A stretch of 64,000 nucleotides of DNA from Malurus cyaneus samueli (lineage: Eukaryota > Chordata > Aves > Passeriformes > Maluridae), in contig CM019230.1 of the NCBI GenBank assembly GCA_009741485.1, positions 3,622,619-3,686,618 on the forward strand, given 5' to 3'. The notes below the pieces were generated by a model. It was not told the DNA's origin, did not search any database, and was given only the letters and a program-made list of their open reading frames with translations. Both the position numbers and the translations under genes were made by a program. Positions 34,215 through 46,664 of this stretch are shown one piece after another (within the stretch, counting starts at the first letter, position 1; each line of letters starts with the position of its first letter).

Positions 34215-34400
34215 GTTTATTTTTTTTAAGCTGGCACAGAAATGCAGGATAAGCCGAGCTGACCACAAGTCATTAAATGTTATGACTTGAATTGAATGCT
34301 GAACAGTATTGTTAAAGCATAAAGGGAAACTCTGGAATAAATTAACAGGTCGTATAATATCTCGCATTTCCCAGAAATGCAACAGCAGCCACCCATCTCT
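34215..34400. promoter_or_regulatory. Candidate conserved noncoding element
   Basis: Compact repeat-free stretch with GATAAGCCGAGCTGACC, CATTAAATGTTATGAC, AAATTAACAGGTCGTATAATATCTCGC. It combines AT-rich cores with CpGs and lies about 100 bases upstream of the 34.5-kb exon-like segment. Confidence 0.33.
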
Positions 34401-34507
34401 CTTCAACTACTTTCTCAGCTAAAGGTGAAATGTTTCTGCTCCAACTCAAGGCATCCAGGACATTTATGTTTGAGCTGGCCACAGCTGGAGCTGTGCTCCC
34501 TTTGCAG

Positions 34508-34633
34508 TTGATGAGGAGAAATGGGAATCTCCAGAGGGTGGTTCAGCTTATCCTAAGGCAGATGTCTAAGATGGATCAGAAGATTCCTGTTCATCTCCAC
34601 GGGAGGAGTTCCTGTGACCATCATCTTTGCCAG
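34508..34633 (+). other. Exon-like segment, 126 nt, phase 0
   Basis: The acceptor TGTGCTCCCTTTGCAG ends at 34507, and the donor TTGCCAG|GTATGG lies at 34633/34634. The intervening 126 bases are exactly 42 codons without a stop, beginning LMRRNGNLQRVVQLILRQ. The first half could form an amphipathic helix, and the end is His/Cys-rich (CDHHLCQ). I do not recognise the family. It is the most coding-like short segment here, yet chance remains plausible because no neighbouring exons are recognised. Confidence 0.2.
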
Positions 34634-34639
34634 GTATGG

Positions 34640-35820
34640 ACAATTAGAGCTTCACTGACTTAACTGCTGCTGCTGGTGCTCAGCTCTGTACTGCTGGGAC
34701 GGGAGCAGGATGGGGCTGATCGCCATCTTCTTGCACCTTTGGGATATTTGGGAGGAAAATCATATTGGATGCTGTGGGGCTTCTGTTTACAACTGGTGGA
34801 TGGCTCATGCTGCACACAATGGATCTGATTCATCCATAATTTGTTTTGTAGATTTTCCTTGTGTGAGGAATTCTGTTCTTTTAGATAATTCTTGTTGTGC
34901 ACTGGTGGAAATGGAGACAGCGAGGGCACACTTGTGCATCTTTCCTGTCTAAGAGGCTTTAGCAAGTCTGAGAACAAAACAGTTGTTGTCTTTGCTCTCA
35001 AGGGGGATTGTGGGGTCTGGCTCCACACTGATGTGCAAAATCTCAGGGGCTGCCAGAGCTGGCACTGGGGCTGAGCTCAGCCCAGGGTACAAATCCAGGT
35101 GAAAAGTGAAGCCAGCAGCCCTGGAAGGCAATCCTGCCTGCTCTGTGTAATGCATGCTCTTCAAAACAGGCAGTGACCCTGCGCTGGGGAGCAAAGCCTT
35201 CTTCTGGAGCTGGACTTGGTCCATGGACCTGTCTTCTTTAGTTGCTCCAACTCTTTGAGCTGGCTTAGGGAAGGGTTTTACACTTGTGTTCTGGAGCAAT
35301 TGCCTCACATTTATATTTCAACTGTTTCTAGGAAGGCAGCAGGCAAACTGCATTGAAATGGATTTTTTTTTTTTTGTCTAGATGCAGTCTGCTAGAAATT
35401 TACATTCATATGTGTAATTCCAGAAACTTTGATTGGAAGGCTGGAGCTCATTGGAGTAGGAACTTCCAGGATTAGACCCTAAAAATATATGTTGTTTTAC
35501 CAAATAATACATATTACTGCCTAAAATAGCATGGTTCTAAAGCAATGGCTGGCATCCAAAGCTTGACATCCATATTTCTGTTGCCAGGATATTTTCCCAC
35601 TAAAAGTGAATTAAAAACATAAAAATCAATGTCTATTTAGACTGTTCATTATTATTGCTTGGTTAAGTATAAACAATTTGTCAACACATAACAGACACTT
35701 GGAGAAGACATTTCCTTGCAATAATACGAATCTGAAATTCTCCTGGCTGCTTCCTAACCTGGCACTCGCAGCCTTGGATCCAACTGCACAGCTCAGAAGT
35801 TTTGAAACTAGCCTCTGAGC
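34640..35820. other. Unique noncoding sequence, no gene seen
   Basis: T13 run at 35363-35375. Minus-strand frames of about 120 codons (34660-35028, 34949-35308) are unrecognised. Confidence 0.5.
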
Positions 35821-35824
35821 TGGG

Positions 35825-36260
35825 CTTTGGGTAAAGTTTCTCAGCAGTATATAATTATTCCCATTATACCTGTCGTCAGTGATTCATTGACCGCTGACAC
35901 ATACATACGAGCTATTTTTCTCTTTATGACTTTTTGGGGGGATGATTCACTGGTTATAAGTGTACATTATCATATGACTGAAGAAGAAAAAAAAAAGACA
36001 AATGGAGTGAAGTGCCACTGAGATTTTCCATATTAAAACAAAAAAGCGTTTGGTCAATAAAATAGTGAGGTTTCTCCCACATAAAGCCAGCAAACATCTG
36101 TAAAACTTCAGAACAGCCAGAATCCTACAGCTTTCCTTTGGTTTTACACTTCTGCAAGGCAACACACCAAAACCAGCGGAGTAAAACAAAGTAAACGCAG
36201 CTGGGAAAAGACAGGGGTATATCAGCTCTTTTCCAAATGGCTTGGCTGTTCTCTGCTTAG
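35825..36260. promoter_or_regulatory. Candidate conserved noncoding element
   Basis: Starts with ATATAATTATTCCCATTATACC and GTCGTCAGTGATTCATTGACCGC, continues through CATACATACGAGC, then AAAAGCGTTTGGTCAATAAAATAG and ACCAGCGGAGTAAAAC. Repeat-free, CpG-retaining and AT-rich, without convincing coding. Probably two adjacent blocks. Confidence 0.37.
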
Positions 36261-36299
36261 GTGTTGGTCCTTCTTTGTGCCACATGAACCCGAATCACA

Positions 36300-38640
36300 G
36301 ATGCCAGAGGAGAGCTCTTACCTAGCAGTGCCACAGGGAGAACAGGATGGGTTATTCAGCATAACTGTGGTGTCAGGGATGCTCAGAGCACATCTGTTCT
36401 GCTGGGTTTGGCTGCAGGAGAGGGGAGAAATCCCGGAGCTTGACTCCAGTTGAATGACATCACTCCTGGGAAATGGTGGGGCAGCTCTTGGAAATGAAAT
36501 TGTCTCATATCAGTGGCTGGTGAAAACCCAGAGCAGTCACAGGATTGCCTTGACAGCAGTAGCTTTGAGTGCATTTTGTAAACCACAGGTCGACATGAAG
36601 ATGGGGAGCAAGGACCTTTGAAGGTGCTGATTGAGAGATAAAAGAAACCCCCTTTTCCCCTGGGAAAACTGGTCGGCAGAATGAGATGGTCTGTTGAGCA
36701 ACAGGGGAAAGAGATTTATGTGTCACTGTTAGCTTCTGCGAACAAGCCAAAGTGTTCTGGCACAAAACGCGATATTTATTCACAAAAATGTGGAATTAAT
36801 TGCTATCATCCAGATTTTTTTTTTAATGGGAACATATTTTGCTTTTTGGTTACAATAGTCCTGAGCCTCAGTCATTGTCAGGAGCGGGACTGCCCTGCCG
36901 TGTGAAGGGCCCGACAGGAAACGGTGGTGGGTCCAGGGAGGGAATGCCATGAAAATGTCCATCCCACAGCAGCCTTTGAATGAGAGGAGTTCACTGACAT
37001 CTTTGTGGAAGTCACATTTTTATCCTAATAAAAAGGTCTACTTGCATTAGCTTGTCACAAAGAAAATAACCTCCCAGATGTTTTACTTATTTTGCTGGCT
37101 GTTATATTTAGTTGATTTTCTTCTTCTTGGACTTTTCTTTTAAAAACAAAGGAGGTGACTTCTCACCTCTCCTCCTCTCTGTCTATATCTGTCTTCATGA
37201 CTGACCTGACACATCTTGAAACTGAATCATAGGTTTCCTTTGTCTTAGATCCAAATTTTTCTAGCTGGATCTCCCAGGCTCTTGCCAAGCACTGTCCTCC
37301 AGCCATCTGAGGCTTTGTATCTTCTCCTTCCCCTGCCACACTGGTCCAAACTGCCGTTTGTACCAGGTCACTCTGCTGTCATCAGAGCCACCAAAATATT
37401 CTCCTCTTACATCTCTGCTTGTGCTTGACTGTCCCCTTTTCTTGGACCGCAGGAAAACTGCTCTGCTGTGGGCTGCTTTGGGATAGAGCAGCACTCCCTT
37501 AGCGTAGAAATTACAGGTATCAGTTCCTTCAGCCTGTGGAGGAAGAGCCAGGAAGGAGAAAAGAGACATGAGAAGGAGTGAATGTTAATGGAAATTGGGA
37601 AGGGAGATTGAGCTGAGAACGTAGAGAGTTCTCAGTTACTCAGTTTGGCAGGCACTTCCTCTGGGTTAGCAGGAGACATTTCTGCTGTCACCTGAACTGG
37701 AATTTGTGTTTGTTGCAGAGTTTGTTCATGCTGTTGTACACCACCAGTGTGAATTGTACTTCTCCCTGGACAGATTGTCCCCATGGAGATCAGCTACTGG
37801 GGACGTTGAGCTGGGCTCAGCGTGGCATGTCCACATGTGCTGCCTGCTGTAGATCTGCTGGTTATGTACATCTGTGGTCTGTACCCAGCAGCAGCACTAA
37901 ACTCTTCCCTATTTCATATTCTTACTGTCCATTTGAGGACATCATTTACCTGTGTTTTGCACTCATCATTGTTTGGCTCTGTCTGGCCTATCTGCTCTGT
38001 TTCCTTGGTTGATGGAGAATTGACTCTGTCCTCAGAGAGTCTTCAGACACGCAGAAGAAACAGATTTTTATCTAAAAAGACAGAGATCACAGATACATGA
38101 ACTATGGCAGGGGTGAGCAGGTCATTCTGATGCAATTCCATGGAAACACGCAATCACATTTATAGGCACAGTTGAGTAAGGTAATTTGGAGCACAGCTGG
38201 CCAGTAGTGGGGGTTTTCTCCTCTCTACTCATTGCCATGGACCCACGGGCTGGAGGAAAGCCCAAGTTGAAAGGGTCACTCGCAGGCCAGTAAAGGAATA
38301 TCTGTTGACTGGGAACACCAGTCTCAACAATTTAAAAAACATGTTTTTCTTCATCTTCTTGAAACACAAGATTACACTTAGTCATCACTTATATGGTTGG
38401 ACTCTTATGATCTCACAATTGCAAACCTTTTCCTTTCTTCCTCCTCCCCCTCTCTTTTTTTTCTTTCTTTTTCTGTAGAACCATTTATTAAACATATGTT
38501 TTATTCCTGCCTGGGGATTTCCACTCATTTTTCTGTGGTCGATATCCCAACGCCTAAAGTGTTCTCAGAGTACGGTTGGGGAGATCTTAGTCAATGCAGC
38601 AGGAAAGAAGTCGTGCCTGTTCTCTTGCATTAAATAGGTG
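36300..38640. other. Unique noncoding sequence, mildly CNE-like 36.99-37.14 kb
   Basis: No gene recognised. The 36990-37140 stretch (CCTAATAAAAAGG, GCATTAGCTTGTCAC) is AT-rich and repeat-free. Unrecognised frames of about 100 codons appear at 37261-37569 and 37704-38012. Confidence 0.45.
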
Positions 38641-38690
38641 GGTCAGATTTCCAGCTGGTGTAAATTATCCTGGCCATAGATCTGTTCAGA
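38641..38690. mobile_element. Possible ancient palindromic repeat fragment
   Basis: GTCAGATTTCCAGCTGGTGTAAAT resembles the 'cagatcctcagctggtgtaaat' arm of a palindromic repeat common in turtles, crocodilians and birds. Only one arm is visible, so the call is weak. Confidence 0.3.
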
Positions 38691-38699
38691 TGGTGCTTG

Positions 38700-39165
38700 C
38701 AGCTTCCCTGGGAGATGTGGAGGAGTAAAGCTTTTCTAACAGAGGTGCTGAGGGAAGTATTCAGTCCTTGTGAGAGCAGTCTCTGGGTTGGCTTATTGGA
38801 AAGGATGGTGCTGCAGTGCTTTGTCCATTCAAGTAAGTGGTGTATGAAAGTTTATGACAAATCTGGATTTGTCTGGCTGTGCTTTCCAAACCTTTTTCAC
38901 CATCTCCTAGAGCTTTGACTCTTGCCTACAGTACCACAAGCTTTCTTGATGCTGCAGCACATCACCGAGTCTGGGTAAAACTGTCCTGCATATCTGAACT
39001 GATGCCTTTTTTTCTGGAGAATTTCCATTAGTTTATCTCAGTGATCCACTTTTCTTCATCCCTTTCCAGAGAGAAACTCTGTCAGCCTCTCTGCTTCCCT
39101 GGTGAAATACTGCTACACAAGTCACTGCTTCGCCCTCTCACCCCAAACTCATTATTTAAACCCAT
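38700..39165. other. Unique noncoding sequence, no gene seen
   Basis: A splice-like pair (acceptor GCTTTTCTAACAG near 38743 and donor GTAAGTGG near 38833) flanks an open stretch. The donor context is weak and I do not call an exon. Confidence 0.45.
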
Positions 39166-39169
39166 CTTT

Positions 39170-39700
39170 GTTATACCGTGTTATTATTGCATTTACTGTT
39201 GCATCTGGAAGGCTTAAAACTCAGACACACAAAACAGATTAAAACAATTTGTTCTGCCCCAATGATCTTCTTGGTTGCTAGAGACTTCTTTAGCAACTTC
39301 CATCTCCGTTTACTCACCAATTAAACCAAATCCTTTTCATTTAGTAGCTCTGTGTAAATACTTGCTTGGAATAAGTTTTCATATCTGATGTTACATTGTG
39401 ATGTACAATTTTAATTGATACAGCTAAAACACATCCAAGCTTTGAATGATTTTCTTATGACACGTGTTGTGCTAGGATATTCAAATTGCTATTGTATAAT
39501 GATGACTAATTCCTTAACTGAAGTCCATCAGTAAAATCTCAGCTTTTTATCTTACTCTTTTGAAGTATAAAATACCATTATTTCATCTCCATAATACCGT
39601 TTATCTTTTATCTCTGCTCAGTCTTACTGCACAATTATTTACCAGCATCTGTAGTATCATTTTTTCATGTATATTTACTAAGAACTGAGCCTTAATTATT
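39170..39700. promoter_or_regulatory. AT-rich block, possible conserved noncoding element
   Basis: Distinctly AT-rich and repeat-free, with many TAAT, ATTA and TTTATC strings, plus isolated CpGs (TACCGTGTTATTATTGC, GACACGTGTTG, which has an E-box). Frames are fully closed. Confidence 0.27.
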
Positions 39701-39704
39701 GCAA

Positions 39705-41220
39705 TTGAGTGTCACCTTATGGCTTACCTGGTGACAATATCCTCAGCACCAGTGTAACCTTTAGGAAGGTTTTCTTGATTTCTGGTGGGGAGAGTCTGTC
39801 TTTTAGGATTTTGTTGCTCTCAAGCTCCATGAACTTATAACTAATTTCTGTTTGGTCTCAGGTGCTCTCATGAAGGAGTTGTAATCTGAAGGGATATATT
39901 TGGGTAAGAGGCCAGCAGGTAGTGCTTGTGGAATTGCTCGAGAGAGGCACCTGAAAGTGCAGGTAAAGGCAAATCTCTCAGCACCGTGCATTGCTGTGTT
40001 CCTGGTGCTGTTCCTCTAGTCCTAGGTGTGTGCTTGCTGTGTTCTTGTCTTGACCTGCACGTGAGAGGTTGGCCATTTCTGGGCAGAGGAAAGGCTGCAC
40101 TTCCATCACCTTTTACGAGGAGGGTGCTGCTGCCCTTGTTCAGCCAGTCATGGGTCTGATTTTGGCTAGAACAGTCCCTGTGCAGGGGTTGTTCCTGTGG
40201 TGAACTGTGGCAAGGGCAGAGCCCTATCAGCAGGGGAGAGTAGGAAGGGGAGAAGATTCTCTGCTTTCAACTTGTTCTTTGGCTGGAGTAAGCCTTACAT
40301 TTGGGTTTGGCTTTTCATGAGACAGACTGCCTTTATATTTGCTTTTTTTTTTTCATTTATAATTCATCATACCCGAGTGCTGCTTCACCTCTATCTGTGT
40401 TGTAGAAGCCTCTTGTTTGTCTCTCTGGCCTGTCCCAGTACAAGATGCTCATTAAAGAGGTGCATTAGAAAAGCCAAACTGCACCTCTGAAGGTGTGTAT
40501 TCAATCAGCCTTTTTTGCACTTTGCACCACAACAGGTGAATCCGTTAGGCTGCTTTCTTTCATTTCAAAGGGATTAATTATAGAGTGAGAAGAGAGATTT
40601 TATGGCAGTGAAGAGCAAAATCTTTGCTTTTAAACTCCCCAGTCTTACGATCTGCAGGGAGAGATCCATCAGGAGAGACAGCGCCTAATCCAGCTTTCCT
40701 GTGTGCATCAATTAAAACTTTTCAACTGGAGTCTGAAACTTGGTGTTGCTCAGTAAACAGAACCTGTGCTGAATGAAAGCCCTAGGCCAGAACAGGCCCT
40801 GATTCCTCCTGGAAAGGACAGCTCACCTCATTGTATACTGTCAGAAAGTGGAGAGACAGTAGAAGGAGGGTGCATTTAATAAGTTATTAGTACATCTAGA
40901 GTATATTATATAGAAAAAAACGAAAACATTTTCACTGAATAGCATCTCCAGTGTCACCACGGGCTGCCAGGATGATACAGGCTGTGCAGTTGGTATTGGT
41001 GTAAAACAATAGGGACCAGAGCAGAGAAGATGAGGTTAACAGGGGTGTGGTAACAGTGTCCAAGAGTAATTTACAAAATAAAATAGAGAAATTGGTAAAG
41101 CAAACTTCAGCAGCATGTGGCAATGGTTACAGTGCCTGCAGAAGCCATCACAAGGTCTGGCTTCTGTGATGTATGCGAGCGGGACTTTTTTCAGCACTGC
41201 CTTACTCTCCTCTTTCCTGG
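39705..41220. other. Unique noncoding sequence, no gene seen
   Basis: Short frames only. A poly-T run near 40345-40354. Confidence 0.5.
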
Positions 41221-41227
41221 ATCCCTG

Positions 41228-41370
41228 AATCTTTTAATGCCTCTATTCTTCATCTGCAAAGCCAGGCTCCAGTATCACCTTTAGGAGGATGTGAATTGTC
41301 TTAAATTATGAATGTCTGTGAAGCTCTTTGAAATCTTTGCATGGCTCTCATTTCAGCAGTACAAGGTATT
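41228..41370 (+). mobile_element. MIR SINE remnant
   Basis: CTTCATCTGCAAAGCCAGG, then TATCACCTTTAGGAGGATGTG, AATTGTCTTAAATTATGAATG and TCTGTGAAGCTCTTTGAAAT track the MIR tail ('cctcatctgtaaaatgggg..acctacc.. gttgtgaggattaaatgag..tgtaaagcgcttagaac'). Confidence 0.55.
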
Positions 41371-41374
41371 ATCT

Positions 41375-44300
41375 ATACTACCATTGCTGTGCTTGTTCAG
41401 GAAGAGTGCAATGGTTTTTATTTGCAGCTGTGGTCCCAGCTGAACTCTGCAGTTGGATGCTGGGGGATAGGTGTTCCATTAAAACTGCATGTGTAGAGCT
41501 CAGCTGCCTCTAAATATGAGAGATGCAGGAGAAATGAGAAAGAAGGCTGCAGGACAGAGATAGATAAATGCTAGCTGCAGCTTTTGCTTTATTCTTCCCT
41601 TTTTTCTTGTCATTAATCTGGCCAACAAGACGTAAAAATGTATGCCTGTAGCTGTTAGAGAAGCATAGCTGGAACGTGAGACTTATTGGCACCGATATGA
41701 AGGAGCAGTTTCAGAAAGAGCTCTGGAAATAAATTCATGTGGTTGGGGTTTAACTTACTCTGAACTCTTCCTCTACAAGAACTAATGAACAGAATTGTAC
41801 CAATTAATCATTGACTTTTGCCCTTCTATGCCACCTTTAGCAAAGATTCTTAAACCCTCTTTAGGGTTGGCATTTGATATGAATATAAGTATGGGGTGGC
41901 TGTTTTATTATTCTGTTTACAGCTGGACTAGAGACCTGTAGGGATTAATTCCAAGCCTTGCAAAGTCAATGAGCTTCAGAAAGACCAAGGTGTGAGTGGT
42001 GACTCTGCTCAACTGGCAGGGCTAAGGCTGAGTTTTCCTGTGCTCTGCTCACACCAATTCTGTGGATGCCCTCAGGTTGTGAAGACAGGATGGTGGAGTC
42101 AAAATGATCCAAAATGAGGGAAGGACTGGCAGGAATTAGCGTGATTTTCAGAAGCCACTGCACACATGTTGTACTGTAAACTCCCATTCCAGTGTGGGCT
42201 TGAACATTCTGATCTTATGAAAATCTGATCTGTTGTAATGTGCAATGATTTAACTAGGTTTTGGATGGAGGTGATTTTTCAGCAAAAAGCCTGGTAAACA
42301 ATGTCCAAAGTTTCTTGCTCCCCACAGAACTGAGTTGCAGCCCATGGGGCTCAGTTCTGTGTGTGAGGAGCCTTGGAGGCCAGACACCATCCCTGAAAAA
42401 CCTCCAGGATGCCCAGGAAGTCACAACTGGGAAGTCATTACACATGGATCATTAGATAAACCATGTTTGTGTGTGAGATAGTCAGCTTGGCACTGGCTTC
42501 TGAGTGATGCACAGCTGAGGCTTAATGCAGCTCCAAGAGATCAGTGTGTAATGATGCTTTTCCACTTCGTTCCAAGGAATGTTTCATCTGCCCCTCCTGT
42601 TCCCCTGCCTCTTTTAGCTCTGGTTAACTACAGTGGAGCAAATTCACTCACGCAGCCTCTTCTGTTTTCTTGCAGTTGTGAGATTGGTTACCCAAGGAAG
42701 GGCAACTCAGTCTGGTTTTCAAAGCATTTTTGTAGGATTGAACTGGCTTAAAGCTTAATAGGATACGTACAGTGTTACACAAAATGCAGCTCTCGTGCTG
42801 TGCACTGAAGATTTACAATTATTTTAATTTAACCCAAATGAAAATGTTATGAGCCAAGTTATTTCGCAGACATTTCTTCTGGATGGTTATTTGATTCCTT
42901 ACACTTCATATGGAAGATTTAACTTGAGGTTTGGCTGCTCTATTCATGTGTCCAAATGTATTTTGGGGGTTTGGTTTTTCAAAGCAGACCTCCTCAGCTT
43001 TTGCAGGTGCAGTTTTTTGTCCTTGCAGCTAAATTTGCCTTCAAAGGGATATTGAGAGGGGGCAGAGTGGGACTCACTTCAGCACAAGGAGAGGCACAAC
43101 ACAGCGGGCACACAGAAATGGGGGAGAATCTGAAACACTCGTGCAAGTTTGTTTTCAGGGATGGGAAGAATCAGACCAGCTGTGTTTTCTGCATGAAGGC
43201 TTCAGTATCAGGCACTGCAGACACTTCTTGTGCTTTATTCTGGCGTGGCCTGTGTGGTGGAAACACGGCTCTTCAAGGCCTCAGAGACCCTGGGGCTGGT
43301 AATGTGAAAGGCTGCCCTGGCATTGCGGAGTACTTGGGCAAGAAAGGCTGTTAATGCACCTTTCTGTTCATGGAGAGAAATATTTCCTGCTTGGTGTCCT
43401 CCTCCCCTGAATGCTTTTGTTAAGCTTGACCCAAATGACCTCTGGAAAGCCAGTCCTGAGGCTTTTTAGTGCAGGTGACACAAAGCAAGGGCATTGTATC
43501 CTTGGTAGCTCAGCACTGGCATTCAGTGCCTGCATGAAGTGGTCATAAAGTCACTTCTGGCGTTATAAAGATGTTTGTAAGATACTGCAGAGGAGAAATT
43601 CCCAGCAGAGAGTTTGTGTATTTGATTTGTATCTGGTGTTTGTTGGACCCTGTGGGATGTCTGGGGGATTGTTTTAGCTGCACTTCTGCAGATTGGGAGG
43701 ATTTCTAGTAGACGAATGGGAGACACTTGTCCTCTCTTAGTTTCTGGTGTTAATTGAGAGATTGGAGCAAGCCACTACAATTCAGCCAGGCACATCTTAC
43801 TTGGATGTGCTTGTTTTTATGTCTCACTCCCATGAGTACTCAGGATTAGCACTGGACATGAAAAGATTCTAAAGAGGAGATCATCCCAAAGCTTGAAACT
43901 GGACTGGCCGGGGTCTGGATCCTCCTGGCCTGCGGGAGAGCTTGGCCTTGGCACAACGAGCTGTGCTTGGCCTGGTACAGGTCAAAGCTGTAGGACTGGA
44001 GTCAGGGCAGAGGGAGAGGAGAGAGCACCAAGCAGACAGAGAAACTCTAAAGTTTCTTAGGTAACTTCCAGAACTGTTGTTGCTTCCAACTGCTCTTGCT
44101 TTGCTCTTCTCCATCACAGGTCTCCAGAAGCCTGGAGATGCTGACAGCCTGTCCCACATCACCCCTGCTCCTGCCAGACTTGAGGGGTTTAGTGGTTCCA
44201 ATGGGAACAGGAAATCAGGAGCACTGTGGGGCCATCAGCTCCCACCTTCATCCTTTTCAAATGCCTCACCTTAATGAAGGAGGCTCCTTGTCAACTGCAG

Positions 44301-44775
44301 CAGTATTTGAATTGTGTTTAACAGGCTCATCTGCTAAAGCTCCTCATGGAAATGCTGTCTCTTCATGTTTTAGATTCCAGCATCCTTTTGTGGAGATTAA
44401 CAGCCATGTGGAGGTGGTCTAATTGCACAGAGCCTTGTTGAGCTAGAGTCAACATTTCCCTAACCTCTTATTAAGCCTATCGTAAAGGTATGTTTTTTGA
44501 GGTCATATTATTAGCATGATGTGTTTGGCTTCATGTCCAAGGAAGTGCTCCAAAGATACTAACACACACTGAATTGAAGGAAAGAATGAAGATGATGATA
44601 TGAAGCCCAAGAATTTTAAGTCTGTTAACAGTTTAACTAGAAAACCTTGGTTGCTGAACCATCTGCTTTTAATCTTCCTATGGCTGTACAGTCTTCTGGG
44701 GACTTGGGCTTGGCAACAGGTTTCCAGATCACTAAATTAATCTTGTCAGGTTCAGGAAGCACCAGAAAACCCTTG
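41375..44775. other. Unique noncoding sequence, no gene seen
   Basis: The largest frames (132 codons at 42956-43354, 108 at 44096-44422, 106 minus at 43881-44201) overlap others and show no recognisable domain. No repeats identified. Confidence 0.5.
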
Positions 44776-44777
44776 GG

Positions 44778-44822
44778 AGGTAGATTCTGCTCTCAGTTAC
44801 ACCTGTGTGAAGTCACCACCCT
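44778..44822. mobile_element. Ancient palindromic repeat, left arm
   Basis: GGTAGATTCTGCTCTCAGTTACACCTGTGTGAAGTC resembles the arm 'ggccagattctgatctcagttacaccggtgtaaatc' of a palindromic interspersed repeat I know from turtle, crocodilian and bird DNA. The opposite arm is not visible. Confidence 0.45.
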
Positions 44823-44829
44823 CAGCTAA

Positions 44830-45445
44830 CACAGTGACACCACATTTTCTCTGCAGAATTGTGTGGTCAGATATCTAGACACACTAGAAATTTGGCTGGT
44901 TTACTTTCTAAAGCCTTTTATGGATAAATGACCCTGGAATATTCAAAACAATCTGTATCATCATCAAGCAGTCTCAAATATCCTTGTGAATATTGAAAAA
45001 AAAAATTGCTCGGCAGCATTGCAATAGTAAGTGTCTTTACAGCAGTATTTTTTTGGTTGAGCCATGGTTTTACATGTGGATGACACGTCCTCTCTGCAGC
45101 CCTGTTCTGTCAGCAAGGGCTCTCAATATGTGCGTGGCCTCATCAAAACAGCCTTAGCAAATATCTTAAACACAGAGTCTCTCTATTCAAAAACCCCCAA
45201 AAGTTAAACCTGCTTTAAGTGCTTTACATTTGGATGGCAAGCAGAGCTGGAAAGTGGCTTTAGACACCTGTCAGCTCAAGGAAATAACCATGTAGGAACT
45301 CTAATTTCTTAATGTGCGTGTCCAACGCATGACAAGTGCTCAGCACACAGTGCACTGCAGACGGCTGTTGCTGCCTCTAGCCTTTGTAGCAAAAAGTGCC
45401 ACCTCTGCTTTTCCAGCTTCTCATTCCAGGGCTGCAGCTCAGCAG
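44830..45445. other. Unique noncoding sequence, no gene seen
   Basis: An A-run near 44997-45005 and no recognised feature. Confidence 0.5.
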
Positions 45446-45449
45446 ATGA

Positions 45450-45725
45450 CACCGAGCAGTGGGAAAAAGTGGTGGTGAAAGTCTGGGTAGCCCTTGTGCC
45501 CGAGCTGGGCTGGGGGCACAGTGGGAACTCCTGGCACAGCGGCTCCGCAGCTGCCTCTGCCCCCGAGGAGCCACCTGGCAGCTCCAGCAGCAGCTGGAGG
45601 ATTTGATTAGAAAACTGAGTTTTCTGAAGCCCTGCTCTGTGCCTGTGCTTTGTTTTGCCGTAGAGCATCTCCTCAGAACATTTTGTGACTCCCTGTGTCT
45701 CGTTAGGTGTAAAAGACCTGCGCGT
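45450..45725. other. GC-rich patch with long overlapping open frames
   Basis: A GC-rich patch in which two minus-strand frames (201 codons at 45309-45914, 238 codons at 45377-46093) and a plus-strand frame of 135 codons (45459-45866) are open at once. Three phases open together point to low stop frequency from base composition. No domain is recognisable in any of them. Confidence 0.5.
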
Positions 45726-45815
45726 CTCCCTCGTGATGGGAATGTTCTGCACATTTCCCTGCTGGGTATTTCCTGCACTTCTCCCTCGTGCTGGGAATTT
45801 CCTGGTGCTTGCTGG
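45726..45815 (+). repeat. Short minisatellite, about 28-bp units, three copies
   Basis: CTCCCTCGTGATGGGAATGT, then TCCCTGCTGGGTATTTCCTG and CTCCCTCGTGCTGGGAATTT are successive imperfect units sharing the CTCCCTSSTG..GGGAATTTCCTG pattern. Confidence 0.65.
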
Positions 45816-45819
45816 AAAA

Positions 45820-46660
45820 GCTGCTCCTGTGCGGTTGGATCCCTTTGGAGCTTTGCCCTGGAGTAGCTGTGGTGGAGCCTCAGCAGCATGAAGTGGGAAG
45901 CAATATTCCCACATTGTTTTTCTTGTTTAATTCTCAGGGAAAAGCCTCTGATTTTTCTAAAAATCCTGTCAGTCTCAGTTGTGAAATCTGATGTACAGCC
46001 TAAAAATAGCATTTCGGTGAGAGCTGAGAGCATCAACAGTGAACTGACTGGAGGAACAGAAGTTGGCAAGTCCACACTGCTCAACATTTCCAAAACTAAT
46101 TTTCCACATCAAGTCTCCTCTTCCTTTTCCCTCTGCTGTTTAAACAGGAATGTAAAAAGAAACTGTTAAGGAAACCCACATATGTAATTGTTAGGGGAGG
46201 AAGAAAGTTTTGTGGCTGAGAAACAGGAGAAGAGCCAGATGATCCTGTTACTGCTCCTGCCACAGACTTACGTGACCTTGGCAGGCCGAGGTTTCCCAGA
46301 GTGTTGACTAATATTGGCTGTTGGTTCCTTGGACACTGGGAGTGGGACAGCCCGGCTGGGTGTTTTCACGAGTGTTGAGCAGCCAGATTTCCACTAGGTT
46401 GCTCAAAACGAGAAAATGCATTTTTCAAGCCTCCTCCTGAGCTTTCTGCTCCTCTAAAGCAATGAAAGTGGCCTGCTCTGAGAGGGGAGTGATGGTAGCT
46501 GGGAGTGCTGTGAGATGCTGGCCATGGAGAGGTGATCACTCAAACCAGCCTGGTGCCTGTCCTTGTTGTTCCACATTTCCTCATCTGCAGGAATATCTTC
46601 AGGATATTCGGTCCTGAAGAGTCAACAGTGAGTTCCTGTATTTAAAAAAGCCCTGTGCCC
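45820..46660. other. Unique noncoding sequence, no gene seen
   Basis: No recognised features beyond the tails of the long frames mentioned for the GC-rich patch. Confidence 0.5.
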
Positions 46661-46664
46661 AGAG

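Noticed and set aside
38744..38832. Exon between TTTTCTAACAG and GTAAGTGG
   Set aside because: The donor context (TTCAA|GTAAGT) is weak and the peptide is unconvincing.
45377..46093. 238-codon minus-strand frame as a gene
   Set aside because: Two other phases are open over the same GC-rich bases, and the peptide resembles no family.
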